This document shows positions 25,589 through 33,721 of a stretch of 64,000 bases of DNA, piece after piece. The position numbers and the translations under genes were made by a program. The notes under the pieces were generated by a model. That model saw only the letters and a program-made list of their open reading frames with translations. It had not been told where the DNA came from and ran no database searches. Location of the stretch: positions 124,001 through 188,000 of the forward strand of contig NZ_JARVKV010000005.1 in assembly GCF_029813835.1 (NCBI RefSeq), in the 5' to 3' direction. Position 1 is the first letter of the stretch. Each line of letters opens with the position of its first letter. The DNA is from Streptomyces sp. DH37 (GTDB lineage Bacteria > Actinomycetota > Actinomycetes > Streptomycetales > Streptomycetaceae).

Positions 25589-25740
25589 CACCAGTACACC
25601 GCGCATGAGGGACGACTTCGAGAAAAAGCCTTCAATGCGGTGAAAGAGGGAGAGATCGTCCAGTATTCCGTCAGGGTCATTCAGGAGGGGGTGGAACCGA
25701 TTCCCGTCAAGCTATTTTTTCGAGACGTGCGCCGGCCGGG
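25589..25740 (+). pseudogene. Possible toxin/nuclease C-terminal fragment
   Basis: One frame reads HQYTAHEGRLREKAFNAV, then KEGEIVQYSVRVIQEGVEP and IPVKLFFRDV. The pattern (helix with EGRLREKA, then GEIVQYSVRVI strand and a Pro-rich turn before a last strand) resembles the end of DNA/RNA non-specific endonuclease toxins seen at the C termini of polymorphic toxins. Local base composition is lower in GC than its surroundings (AAAAAGCC, CTATTTTTT). No start or upstream toxin domain is recognisable. A chance resemblance is possible. Confidence 0.35.
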
Positions 25741-26313
25741 GATTCGAACTCACCGGCTCCTTGGGAAATCCCGCCGCCGGAGCACGGACGGCTCCGCCCC
25801 GGTAACGAATGAGCGGAGGACTTCCCCCGTCACGCACCACTCCCGAACGCCCGGTGGAGATCGAGGCGCTGTTCCCCGAACCGTCCCGCCGCCGGAGCAC
25901 CGCCACGCGCCCCCGCGCCCCGGCACGCCCACCGCGCACCGGAGCCCGGGGGGCGGGCCCCGGTGGGCGGCCCCCTCCTGTGGTCGGCGGACGAGTCCGA
26001 GCCGGTGTGCCGGGGCACCACCGGCGCAGCCGCGGGGGCCGGCCGGGGGATTTCACCGGGTGCGCACGGCTCGGGGCTCGCCGTGCGCACCCCCTCCGGA
26101 GCCTGTTCCCACGGTCTGGAACGGGACACGCCGCCCCCGCTGTCGCGCGGCCAGACCTTGCCCTCCGGCTCATGAACTCCAGGCGGAGAAGCAGGAGGCC
26201 CTTCTCCGCCGGACGCAGGGACGGCTGTTCCCCGGACATCGAAGCCGTGGGGAGTCCGCTGCCGATGTCGACCTGTCGACCTGTCAATAGAGAGGCGGTG
26301 CATCGAGGTTCCA
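25741..26313 (+). other. Intergenic, 573 nt, nothing supportable
   Basis: Only low-complexity open frames are seen here. A GGGATTCGAACT motif at 25739-25750 looks like a tRNA T-loop on the minus strand but has no matching stems. Confidence 0.45.
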
Positions 26314-26616
26314 TCACGCATCCGGGTCCCGGAGGACGAGGCGCATGTTCATGACGCGGGTGCTGTCGTTCACGACGACCACGCTCGACCGGTGCCCGTG
26401 GACGTCGACGCGTTCGGCGTACGCCTTCTCCTCGTCCGAGGCGGCGCGCCACTCCTCTCGGGCGGTCCGCTGCTCGGCTCTGGTGCCGAGGACCGGCCCG
26501 CCGAGCGCCGCGACGACGGTGGCGACCGCCACCAGGGCTCTCCCGTGCCGGCCTGCCGGCCGTCGCGGCTCTCGAAGCCGGCGGCTCCGGCAGCCGCGCT
26601 GCGGGAGCCGGCCCAC
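26314..26616 (-). CDS. Small membrane-anchored hypothetical protein
   Basis: This frame encodes up to 100 residues: one hydrophobic segment (ALVAVATVVAALGGPVLG), then a charged helix (EQRTAREEWRAASDEEKAYA), then VDVHGHRSSVVVVNDSTRVM and MNMRLVLRDPDA. Codon third positions are GC-rich throughout, which supports coding. The start is uncertain. It resembles actinobacterial single-span proteins with a short extracytoplasmic strand region, but I do not recognise a named family. It may be a truncated version of a longer protein. Confidence 0.45.
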   Translation of the reverse strand: MGRLPQRGCRSRRLREPRRPAGRHGRALVAVATVVAALGGPVLGTRAEQRTAREEWRAASDEEKAYAERVDVHGHRSSVVVVNDSTRVMNMRLVLRDPDA

Positions 26617-26670
26617 CCGCCGGGCGGGCCGACGACGGGACGCGCCCAGGCGCCCAGGCGCCGCTCGCGG

Positions 26671-26835
26671 TCAGCGCTTGACGCGGTTGCGGACGGCGAG
26701 GACGGCCAGGCATGTGAGCCGCTCGGGGAGGAGGATGCCCGGGCAGCCCGTCGGATCGGCCCCGGGGTCGGCCCCCCGGCCGCAGTGCGGCCAGAAGACC
26801 GGTGCCGGAGAGGGATCGGGACTCGAAGGCGTCAT
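26671..26835 (-). pseudogene. Truncated N-terminal fragment with CxG...CLA zinc-knuckle-like motif
   Basis: This 54-residue frame reads FWPHCGRGADPGADPTG, CPGILLPERLTCLAVLAV and then stops. It resembles the conserved N terminus (WPHCGxGxDP...GCxGI...TCLAHL) of large actinobacterial pentapeptide or NACHT-type proteins. Those proteins continue for hundreds of residues; here the frame ends after the motif. It is therefore probably a decayed start of such a gene. Confidence 0.4.
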
Positions 26836-26995
26836 GCCTCGAGGACGCCCGGGCACGGCCGGGCAGTTGCCCCCACGCCGGCGGCCGAGGGGCCCACGGG
26901 GGCCGGCTGTACGCGTCCCGGCGGTCTCTGTATGCGCTCCGAGCCGTGTCGCGGCGCGGCTCTGCCGCGTTGCGGCTTGTGTGGAAGGACACGAC

Positions 26996-27838
26996 GTGAG
27001 CGAACACGAGACGGACGACGACACACAGCTTGGGTTCGAACGCGGTACGGGGGTGCTGTACGCGTTCGGCCGGCAGGTGAAGCGGTTCCGGATGCGCGTG
27101 GGCACGAGCCGCGAGGAACTCGGCTCGGCGACGGGCTACTCGCCCATGACCATCGCCGCGTTCGAACAGGGACGCCGCATCCCGCCGGACCAGTTCATCG
27201 ACAAGGCCGACGAGGTGCTGGACGCGAGCGGCGTCCTCAAGGAGATGAAGGGGGAGATCCGCAAGACCCGGTACCCGCTCTTCTTCCGGGGCGCGGCGAA
27301 GTTGGAGAGCGAGGCCGAACAACTGCACTTCTACGACACGCACGTGGTCAACGGACTGTTGCAGACAGAGGAGTACGCGCGATGCTCCTTCGAGATGCGC
27401 CAACCCGCGCTGGACGAGGAGACGATCGAGCGGTACGTGGCGGCCCGCATGGCCCGACAGGAGATCTTCGACAAGGGATCTGCACCGCTGATGAGTTACG
27501 TCATGGAAGAGGTGGTGCTACGACGTCCCATCGGTGGCCTCGGCGTCATGCGGGACCAGTTGGAGCGAATCCTCAACATCGGACGGAGGCGGAACGTAGC
27601 CGTACAGGTGATGCCGACGGACCGCGAGGAACACGCCGGGCTGGCAGGGCCGTTCAGCCTGATCGAAACTCGCGAGGGCCGACGCATCGCCTATGCCGAG
27701 GTGCAAAGGTCCAGCACCCTGTACACGGAACGAAAGTCGGTCCGCGAACTCGAAGCGCAGTATGGGATCATCCGTGCTCAGGCGCTCACTCCGAGTGAGT
27801 CGATGGCCTTCGTCGAGAGGTTGCTGGGAGAGACATGA
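26996..27838 (+). CDS. XRE family regulator with DUF5753-type C-terminal domain
   Basis: This 280-residue DNA-binding protein is of the kind paired with DUF397 proteins in Streptomyces. The helix-turn-helix is at residues 30-65 ([18 protein letters not shown] and [14 protein letters not shown]). The C-terminal domain begins around [22 protein letters not shown] and includes [18 protein letters not shown], both typical of the family. GTG at 26996 follows GGAAGGAC. The stop overlaps the ATG of the DUF397 gene (ATGA). Such pairs regulate development or antibiotic production in related organisms; the target here is unknown. Confidence 0.92.
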   Translation: MSEHETDDDTQLGFERGTGVLYAFGRQVKRFRMRVGTSREELGSATGYSPMTIAAFEQGRRIPPDQFIDKADEVLDASGVLKEMKGEIRKTRYPLFFRGAAKLESEAEQLHFYDTHVVNGLLQTEEYARCSFEMRQPALDEETIERYVAARMARQEIFDKGSAPLMSYVMEEVVLRRPIGGLGVMRDQLERILNIGRRRNVAVQVMPTDREEHAGLAGPFSLIETREGRRIAYAEVQRSSTLYTERKSVRELEAQYGIIRAQALTPSESMAFVERLLGET

Positions 27839-28047
27839 GGGATCGAGAGTCGAAGCCGAGCACGGCGGAACTGGCCTGGTTCAAGAGCAGCTACAGCAGT
27901 AACGAAGGTGGCCAGTGCGTCGAGGTCGCCACCCGCCCCGAAATCGTCCGCGTACGGGACTCCAAGGACACGGCCCGGCCCGGCCTGGCGGTCGGCCCGG
28001 ACGCGTGGGCGTCCTTCCTCGGCCTGGCGTCCCGCTCGCACGTCTGA
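27835..28047 (+). CDS. DUF397 domain protein
   Basis: This 70-residue protein has the DUF397 signature: [20 protein letters not shown], then [21 protein letters not shown]. It is translationally coupled to the XRE gene through a 4-nt overlap. The two are regularly found together, and the small protein is thought to modulate or antagonise its partner. Confidence 0.95.
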   Translation: MRDRESKPSTAELAWFKSSYSSNEGGQCVEVATRPEIVRVRDSKDTARPGLAVGPDAWASFLGLASRSHV

Positions 28048-28061
28048 CGCTCGCGTCGCGC

Positions 28062-28105
28062 CTGTGCCCTGTGCTCCCACACGGCCTCGGGAGCACAGGG
28101 CACAG
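28062..28105. terminator. 17-bp bidirectional terminator stem
   Basis: Perfect arms CTGTGCCCTGTGCTCCC (28062-28078) and GGGAGCACAGGGCACAG (28089-28105) with a 10-nt loop lie 14 nt after the DUF397 stop. They also lie 45 nt from the end of the converging I36-like gene, so the stem can serve both. Confidence 0.8.
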
Positions 28106-28150
28106 ACCCGTTTCACGGACTGCGGCCGGCGCCCGGTCCCGGGCAGCCTC

Positions 28151-28735
28151 TCAGCAGACCCGGACCCCGTCGATCATGTTGTCCCAGGGGGTGTTCTGGA
28201 GGTCGTCCTCCGTGTGGTAGGCGTGGCTGTCGAACTTGTAGACCCAGGACCCCTGCCAGTTGTAGAACTTGGCCCTCGTGCCGGAGCTCTGGTTGTTCTT
28301 GTACGAGGTGAGGCGGTCGTTGAAGCCGTAGTCGCTCAGGTCGCGGAAGGCGCACTTGTAGAACGACAGCTTGTCGCCGTCCCAGAAGTCGCCCGACCAC
28401 AGGCACAGGTAGCCGGAGGAACAGCTGCTGTCGGCCGCCGCGCCGGGCGAGGACAGCGTGATGCTCGCGCTGCCGTCCTCGGTCCGGATCTCGTTGTAGT
28501 TCACCTGCAGGGCCGGGACCCCGAGGTCCGCCAGGCGGGCGTCCACCCGGTCCTGCAGCCGGGCCGCCTGCCGGGCCGTGAGCCCCGCGGCGCCTGCCTC
28601 AGCCGCGTACACCGACTCGGCCGGCGGTGCGGCCCGGTCCGTGGCGACCGCGGCGCCGCTGCCGACGCCGATCGCCAGCGCCATACCCGACAGCAGGGCC
28701 GTCGTGCGCTTCGTGGTCTTGGTCATGGGCTTCAT
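28151..28735 (-). CDS. Secreted peptidase inhibitor I36-like protein
   Basis: This 194-residue exported protein has a Sec signal peptide after a basic start (MKPMTKTTKRTTALLSGMAL, cleaved near VATDRA). The C-terminal half has the crystallin-like I36 pattern CSSGYLCLWSGDFWDGDKLS, FYKCAFRDLSDYGFNDRLTS and YKNNQSSGTRAKFYNW. Family members such as SMPI inhibit metalloproteases. Four to six cysteines could form disulphides. ATG 28735 has GGAGGGAA upstream. The inhibitory activity is inferred. Confidence 0.82.
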   Translation of the reverse strand: MKPMTKTTKRTTALLSGMALAIGVGSGAAVATDRAAPPAESVYAAEAGAAGLTARQAARLQDRVDARLADLGVPALQVNYNEIRTEDGSASITLSSPGAAADSSCSSGYLCLWSGDFWDGDKLSFYKCAFRDLSDYGFNDRLTSYKNNQSSGTRAKFYNWQGSWVYKFDSHAYHTEDDLQNTPWDNMIDGVRVC

Positions 28736-28811
28736 GCGGTTCCCTCCGTTGCGGTTGTCCCTCACCAGCAGGTTCGGGCCGCGGGCACCCGTCGCGCACC
28801 ACTCTTTGGTC

Positions 28812-29804
28812 TCAGCCACATCGAACCCTCAGCAGGCGACGCCCCAGCGGCGTCACCGTGTGCAGCACGTGCTTGCCGTCGCGGCGGCTCGTCAGCAGTC
28901 CCGCTTCCCGCAGCACCGCCAACTGCTGGCTGGCGCTCGGCAGGGAGACGCCCACCGCCGCCGCCAGTTCCGATGTGGTGCCGCAGTCGTGCGCCGCCGC
29001 CTCGTGGAGCAGGGAAGCCCGTGTGGGGCCGACGAGCCGGGTGAGTTCGGTGGCGGCGGCAGCCGGGACCGGGGCGACCGCCTTGTCCGCCGGGTAGACC
29101 AGCACCGGCCGCAGGCCCTCGTCGATCAGGGTGATCGGCCGCCGCCAGCAGAAGTACGAGGGGACCAGCAGCAGGCCGCGCCCTTCCAGCCGCAGATCCC
29201 GTTCGACCGGGTAGTCCGTCTCCAGGACGGGCGGACGCCACACCGCCATGGGCCGGAACGTGTCCAGCAGGGCCCGTGTCCCGCCGGTCACCAGGGCACG
29301 GGACCGCCATGAGACGTCAGCGCTGACGGCCGCGCCGATCCGGTCCCACGCGGGCGCCAGGAACGCTTCGTGGTAGGTCCGCAGTCCGTCGCCCAGCAGA
29401 CGCAGCGCCTCCACGTCGCCCCGTGCCAGCGCCGCGCCCGCGAAGGGTTTCTCGCCCGCTGTCGTCAACATGGCGATCTCGCGGCGCAGTTGGCGGCGGG
29501 GGGCGGCCTGCACCCGGTCGATTCCAGCGGCCAGGCTGATGCTCTCGCCCTCAAGGGGCGGGGTCAGGAAGTCCGGGATGTAGGTGCCGTGCGGCACCAG
29601 GGTGCGCAGCGTCCGCGCCGCCCAGCGAGGTGCTCCGCCACGCTGGACGCGCGCACGGACCATCCGCCGCCACGGGTCGAAGGCGAGGGGGCCCTCCTTG
29701 GTCTGGAGCCGGCAGATGCTGCAGACGATCTCCCAGAGCGGGTCGGGGCTCCGGGCGATCCGGATGTTCTCCAGGTCCTGACCGGTGAAGTGGATCCGCA
29801 GCAA
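28812..29804 (-). CDS. ArsR-type winged-helix regulator with N-terminal DUF5937-like domain
   Basis: This 330-residue protein starts at a TTG preceded by GGGGGAAG and reads LLRIHFTGQDLENIRIARS, the standard start of this family. The N-terminal 240 residues form the ligand or sensor domain. The last 90 residues are an ArsR-like winged helix: GPTRASLLHEAAAHDCGTTS, ELAAAVGVSLPSASQQLAVL and REAGLLTSRRDGKHVLH. No metal-binding cysteine pair of classic ArsR is present. It probably acts as a transcriptional repressor with an unknown effector. Confidence 0.85.
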   Translation of the reverse strand: MLRIHFTGQDLENIRIARSPDPLWEIVCSICRLQTKEGPLAFDPWRRMVRARVQRGGAPRWAARTLRTLVPHGTYIPDFLTPPLEGESISLAAGIDRVQAAPRRQLRREIAMLTTAGEKPFAGAALARGDVEALRLLGDGLRTYHEAFLAPAWDRIGAAVSADVSWRSRALVTGGTRALLDTFRPMAVWRPPVLETDYPVERDLRLEGRGLLLVPSYFCWRRPITLIDEGLRPVLVYPADKAVAPVPAAAATELTRLVGPTRASLLHEAAAHDCGTTSELAAAVGVSLPSASQQLAVLREAGLLTSRRDGKHVLHTVTPLGRRLLRVRCG

Positions 29805-29996
29805 CGGCTTCCCCCGATGTCGTGGATGCTGAATGCGTACGGTCAAGGCTGAAGGACCCGCGTACCCAAATGGTTGATGTGGGATAAACGAGTACGGGAT
29901 CGAGCGTCGTCCGACTTCGAAACCGCAGCTCATCGGTACTGCGTGAGTCGCTGACGCCTGGCCGTCACCGCCGGGGCACCCGGCCGGACCGCGGCC

Positions 29997-30027
29997 TTGA
30001 CTTCAACCTCGGTTCAGGTACGACACT
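29997..30027 (+). promoter_or_regulatory. Candidate promoter of the ABM-like gene
   Basis: TTGACT (29997-30002) is a good -35 element. A small dyad AACC-TC-GGTT (30005-30014) follows, and -10-like TACGAC or GACACT ends near 30024-30027. This leaves a very short leader before the ATG at 30034. The TTGAC plus internal dyad layout recalls MerR-type promoters, but no MerR gene is nearby. Confidence 0.35.
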
Positions 30028-30033
30028 CGGCGC

Positions 30034-30432
30034 ATGGAGATCACGAACAGCGGCACCATCCTCTTCCGCAACACCATGCGCATCGCCGACGGCCATCTCG
30101 ACGGCTTCCGGGACGCCGTCGCGCGGGCGGTGGCGTTCGCCCGGGAGCACGGCCCCCAGCTCATGGTGGAGGTCTTCATCGACGAGGAGCGGATGCTCGC
30201 GCACAGCTTCCAGCTCTACCGCGACTCCGATGCCGTCCGCGCCCACTGGCGGCTGTCGGACCCGTACATCCGCGAGGTGATGGAGCACTGCACCGTGCAG
30301 CGCTTCGAGGTGTTCGGCGAACCCGACCACGACATCGTCGCGGCCCTCAGGACCCCCGGCGGCGAGTCCTTCCCCTTCACCGTCTCGCCCCGCCTCACCG
30401 GCTTCAACCGCCTCGAGACGCCCGCACGGTAG
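30034..30432 (+). CDS. Antibiotic biosynthesis monooxygenase (ABM)-like dimeric alpha-beta barrel protein
   Basis: This 132-residue protein has ferredoxin-like alternation of strands and helices (GTILFRNTMRIADGHLDGF, LMVEVFIDEERMLAHSFQLY, RDSDAVRAHW, VQRFEVFGEP), typical of ABM or stress-responsive dimeric barrels. No cofactor motif is visible. The ATG lies close to a strong -35/-10 pair. The function is uncertain: family members include small oxygenases, heme-degrading enzymes and simple binding proteins. Confidence 0.65.
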   Translation: MEITNSGTILFRNTMRIADGHLDGFRDAVARAVAFAREHGPQLMVEVFIDEERMLAHSFQLYRDSDAVRAHWRLSDPYIREVMEHCTVQRFEVFGEPDHDIVAALRTPGGESFPFTVSPRLTGFNRLETPAR

Positions 30433-30540
30433 TCGCGCCGGGGAAAGCCCGCGCGCCCGCCGCGTCGTCCGCCACTCCCGCGGGGCCGGTGGACCGACCT
30501 CGGGCGGTCGCCGCCTTCGCCCGGCCGCGGGCGAGCCGCC

Positions 30541-31206
30541 CGGCCCCCGGAGCCGTCACCGCTCCCGGAACTGCCGGGTGAGCCGAAGGCGCTGGACGCG
30601 GCGAACGCCGGCAAGCGGGTCCTGGCCGGGGTCCGCGGCCTGCCGGCGCTGGCGCGGCGGAAGGTGGGCGTCAAGTCGCTGCTCCCGCGCGAGGTGGAGG
30701 ACAGGCCCGTGCCGCCCGCGTGGCGCAAGGCGGTGTACGCCAACCCCGATCTGCCGCAGGGCGCGGTGGACCGGCGCGCGTACGCGGTGTGCGCGCCGGA
30801 GCGGCTGCACCGGGGCCTGGACGCCGGGTGGGAGCAGCTCGCCGAACGGCTGGAGGAGGCGGGACCAGCCGCGAAGGTCTCCGTCGAGGTGCAGGACGAC
30901 GGGCGGGTGAAGCCGAACGTCGACAAGCCCGGCGCGCTCGGCCTGGTCCTCAACGCCATCGTGCTCCGGACGACCCGGTACATCGACGCCGCCGTCACCC
31001 GGCTCCAGGCCGAGGGTCGAGGGCCGAGGGCCGAGGGCCACGAGATCCGGGAGGAGGACATCGCCCGGCTCTCCCCGCTCGAGCACGAGAACCTGAGCCT
31101 GCTCGGCCGCTGCGGCTTCACCGCCTCGGTCCCGGCCGCCGGCGTCCCGCGGCCTCCGCGCGACCCGGACGTACCGGAGCTGGACGAGGACGGCTCACCG
31201 GGTTGA
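30541..31206 (+). pseudogene. Tn3-family transposase remnant with internal deletion
   Basis: One frame encodes LPALARRKVGVKSLLPREVE, then PPAWRKAVYANPDLPQG and AVDRRAYAVCAPERLHR, the central region of actinobacterial Tn3-type transposases. It jumps after DAGWEQLAERLEEAG straight to the C terminus: LGLVLNAIVLRTTRYIDAAV, EDIARLSPLEHENLSLLG and PPRDPDVPELDED. The catalytic DDE core between these parts is deleted, and a GPRAEGH insertion duplicates local sequence. No start codon is evident at the 5' end, and terminal inverted repeats were not found. Confidence 0.85.
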
Positions 31207-31252
31207 TGGTGCGATCGATCGGCCGGCCCGCGGAGTCAACGACGGGAATCCG

Positions 31253-32020
31253 TCATTGCGCGGTGTAGCCGCCGTCGACGGGCAGGGCGATCCCGGTGAC
31301 GTAGCTCGCGCCGGGGCTGCACAGCCACAGGACGGCCTGGGCGACCTCCTCGGCGGTGCCGAGCCGGTCGACGGCCTGGCCCGCTCCGGCCTGGTCGCGG
31401 TCGAGTTCTCCGCCTTCGACCATGGCATCGACCATGGGGGTGCTGATGGTGCCGGGACAGACGGCATTGATACGGACGCCGCGGGGGCCGTATTCGAGGG
31501 CGGCGCTCCTGGTCAGGCCGATCACACCGTGCTTGGTGGCGTGGTAGGCGGCGCGGCCGGGGTTGCCGACGAGGCCGCCGAGGGAGGAGCAGTTGACGAT
31601 GGCGCCGCTGCCCCGGTCGCGCATGTGGCGCAGTTCGTGCTTCATGCTCGCCCAGACGCCGCGCAGGTTGATGGCTTGGACGCGGTCGAACTGGTCGGCG
31701 CTCTCGTCGGCGGCGTCGGCGGGCGGGGGCATGACGCCGGCGTTGTTGTAGGCCATGTCGAGGCGGCCGAAGGTCTCCGCCGTCCGGTCGACGGCAGCGG
31801 CGACCCGGTCCTCGTCGGTGACGTCGCAGACCAGGGCGAGGGCCCGGTGGCCGGCGTCGGTGAGTTCCTTCGTCGCCCTGTGCACGGCGTTCTCGTCGAT
31901 GTCGGCGAGGCCGACGGCGGCGCCCGCTTCGGCGAAGGCGCGGGCGGCGGCCAGACCCATGCCGGAGGAGGCGCCGGTGACGAAGGCGACCCGGCCGGTG
32001 AAGTCGTAGGTGGGGTTCAT
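31253..32020 (-). CDS. Short-chain dehydrogenase/reductase (SDR)
   Basis: This is a 255-residue classical SDR. The nucleotide-binding motif is VTGASSGMG, followed by CDVTDED, YNNAGVMPPP (NNAG), the catalytic serine in IVNCSSLGG and YHATKHG with catalytic Tyr and Lys. The C terminus ends TGIALPVDGGYTAQ. GGGAGAGGAAC precedes the ATG. The acidic residue of GLADIDE after the second strand favours NAD over NADP. It is downstream of a zinc alcohol dehydrogenase on the same strand, with a broken cupin gene between, so the three once formed an operon. Confidence 0.93.
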   Translation of the reverse strand: MNPTYDFTGRVAFVTGASSGMGLAAARAFAEAGAAVGLADIDENAVHRATKELTDAGHRALALVCDVTDEDRVAAAVDRTAETFGRLDMAYNNAGVMPPPADAADESADQFDRVQAINLRGVWASMKHELRHMRDRGSGAIVNCSSLGGLVGNPGRAAYHATKHGVIGLTRSAALEYGPRGVRINAVCPGTISTPMVDAMVEGGELDRDQAGAGQAVDRLGTAEEVAQAVLWLCSPGASYVTGIALPVDGGYTAQ

Positions 32021-32467
32021 GTCGTTCCTCTCCCGCCGAGAGGCGAGGTGGGCTGTGGCGTGGAGGCGTGTCGGTGCCCGGACGGCACAGGCGCTGTTCC
32101 GTGGTCCCGTACGCGGGCCAGGGCGGTGCGCTGGGCCGCGAACCGGGCGTGCCGTCGGGTACCGCTGAGGGCGAGGGCGGTGAGCGGCAGGAGGGTGAGG
32201 ATGGCGGAGGCGGCGCCGACCGGGGCCGGTCCGGTCAGGCCGCCCACCATGACGCCCACGACCCGGGTGGCCCGGGCCGTACCCGCGCAGGGAGAGGGTC
32301 GGGCGCCGGTGCCGTGCCCGTGCTCCTCGTCGGCTTCGAACAGGACGCGGTCGCCGGGCCGGATGACTTCCACCGGTCCGCCGCGGCGACGGGGTCGACG
32401 CAGAGTCCCCGGTGAACCAGTCGGCCGGGCCTTTGGCGGTGTCGATCGAGCTGCGGGTGATCTGCGT
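32021..32467 (-). pseudogene. Broken cupin gene plus fused membrane-protein tail
   Basis: On the minus strand GGAGGAGCGATC precedes ACG CAG ATC ACC, then RSSIDTAKGPADWFTGD. This is the start of the small cupin family annotated as (R)-mandelonitrile lyase-like, but with ACG at the start position. The middle, including the metal-binding cupin motif 1, is missing. A shifted frame resumes with RRGGPVEVIRPGDRVLFEAD and EEHGHGTGA. That frame runs on into a hydrophobic segment (MVGGLTGPAPVGAASAILTL, LPLTALALSGTRRH), probably the end of another membrane protein, and stops at the SDR start. It is not a functional cupin. Confidence 0.75.
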
Positions 32468-32500
32468 GATCGCTCCTCCGCCCCTCGGGCGGTCGGTGGG

Positions 32501-33517
32501 TCAGGGGGTGAGGAGGGCCTTGACGGCGCGGCGCTCGTCCATCGCCTGGTAGCCCTTGGCCACCTGCTCCAGGGGCAGGGTGAGGTCGAAGACCCTGCCC
32601 GGGTCGATCCGGCGGGTGAGGACGCGGTCGACGAGGTCGGGCAGGTAGCGGCGTACGGGTGCAGGCCCGCCGCGCAGGCCGACGTGGGAGAAGAACAGTT
32701 CCTGCCCGTCGACCGCGACGTCGTGGGGGACGCCGACGAAGCCGACGCTGCCACCGGGGCGGGCCGAGTGCAGGGCCTGCCGCACGGCCTCGGTGGTGCC
32801 GACGCACTCAAGGACGCTGTCGGCGCCGATTCCGCCGGTCAGCTCCTTGATCCGGGCCACGCCCTCCTCGCCGCGCTCGGCGACGATGTCGGTGGCGCCG
32901 AAGGACAGGGCGAGGTTCTGCCGGGACTCGTGGCGGGACATGGCGATGATCCGCTCCGCGCCCATCTCCTTCGCGGCGATCACCCCGCACAGGCCGACCG
33001 CTCCGTCGCCGACGACCACGGCGGTCGAGCCGGGCCCGACTTCGGCGGCGTCGGCGGCCCACCAGCCGGTGCCCAGCACGTCCGAGACCGCCAGCAGGCC
33101 CGGCCAGAACTCCTCGTCCGGCACCCCGTCGGTGGCGACCAGGGTGCCCTGGGCGTTGGGGATGCGGACGTACTCGGCCTGGCAGGTGGACATGAACTCG
33201 CGGTGCAGGCAGTTCGACGGGAAGCCGTTGCGGCAGTTCGCGCAGGTGTTGTCCGAGGTGGCGAACGAGCCGACGACGAACTGCCCGGGCTTCACCGAGG
33301 TGACCTCGCTGCCGACCTCCTCCACGAAGCCGACGTACTCGTGCCCCATCGGGTGCGGGTCGCCGATCGGCTCCGCGCCCCGGTAGGGCCACAGGTCCGA
33401 GCCGCAGACGCAGGTGACGGCCGTACGGATGACTGCATCGGTGGGATGGAGGATCTTCGGGTCGTCCAGGGTCTCGAAGCGGACGTCGCCGGGGGCGTGG
33501 ATCACTGCGCCGCGCAT
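32501..33517 (-). CDS. Zinc-dependent alcohol dehydrogenase (MDR family)
   Basis: This is a 338-residue medium-chain dehydrogenase. The catalytic zinc site is CVCGSDLWPYRG with GHEYVGFVEEVG. The structural zinc lobe is present but altered: TCANCRNGFPSNCLHR has three cysteines of the usual four. The Rossmann motif is VVVGDGAVGLCGVIAAKEMG. The ATG sits at the divergent promoter shared with the MmyB-type regulator, and the SDR lies downstream. It probably oxidises an alcohol or reduces a carbonyl as part of a small catabolic or detoxification operon. Confidence 0.92.
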   Translation of the reverse strand: MRGAVIHAPGDVRFETLDDPKILHPTDAVIRTAVTCVCGSDLWPYRGAEPIGDPHPMGHEYVGFVEEVGSEVTSVKPGQFVVGSFATSDNTCANCRNGFPSNCLHREFMSTCQAEYVRIPNAQGTLVATDGVPDEEFWPGLLAVSDVLGTGWWAADAAEVGPGSTAVVVGDGAVGLCGVIAAKEMGAERIIAMSRHESRQNLALSFGATDIVAERGEEGVARIKELTGGIGADSVLECVGTTEAVRQALHSARPGGSVGFVGVPHDVAVDGQELFFSHVGLRGGPAPVRRYLPDLVDRVLTRRIDPGRVFDLTLPLEQVAKGYQAMDERRAVKALLTP

Positions 33518-33671
33518 GCGGGATCTTCCTTACGTACGAGGGGGCCGGACCGCTCCGGGCGGCCCGCGTGCCGGCGTTCCCGCTCTGTCGAGATCGAAGG
33601 AGCAGCGGGGAGGACGCCGCGCCACCCAGGTAACCCGTACCTCGCGCGCGCAGCGAGTCACTGACGAGGGG

Positions 33672-33715
33672 TGTACCGGCAGTACATCCCTCCGCGGCCG
33701 GCCAGGTCGTACCTT
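33672..33715 (+). promoter_or_regulatory. Operator-like inverted repeat and -10 of the MmyB-type regulator
   Basis: TGTAC-CGGCA-GTACA (33672-33686) is a perfect 5-bp inverted repeat with a 5-nt spacer. A -10 candidate TACCTT (33710-33715) lies 6 nt before the GTG, implying a leaderless transcript. The repeat is just upstream of the -35 position and between the regulator and the divergent dehydrogenase operon, so it could control both. Confidence 0.5.
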
Positions 33716-33721
33716 CGAGGT

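Noticed and set aside
25739..25750. tRNA T-loop-like GGGATTCGAACT
   Set aside because: The flanking bases on the minus strand do not form a 5-bp T-stem or an anticodon arm, so no tRNA is called. It is kept only as a possible attachment-site relic.
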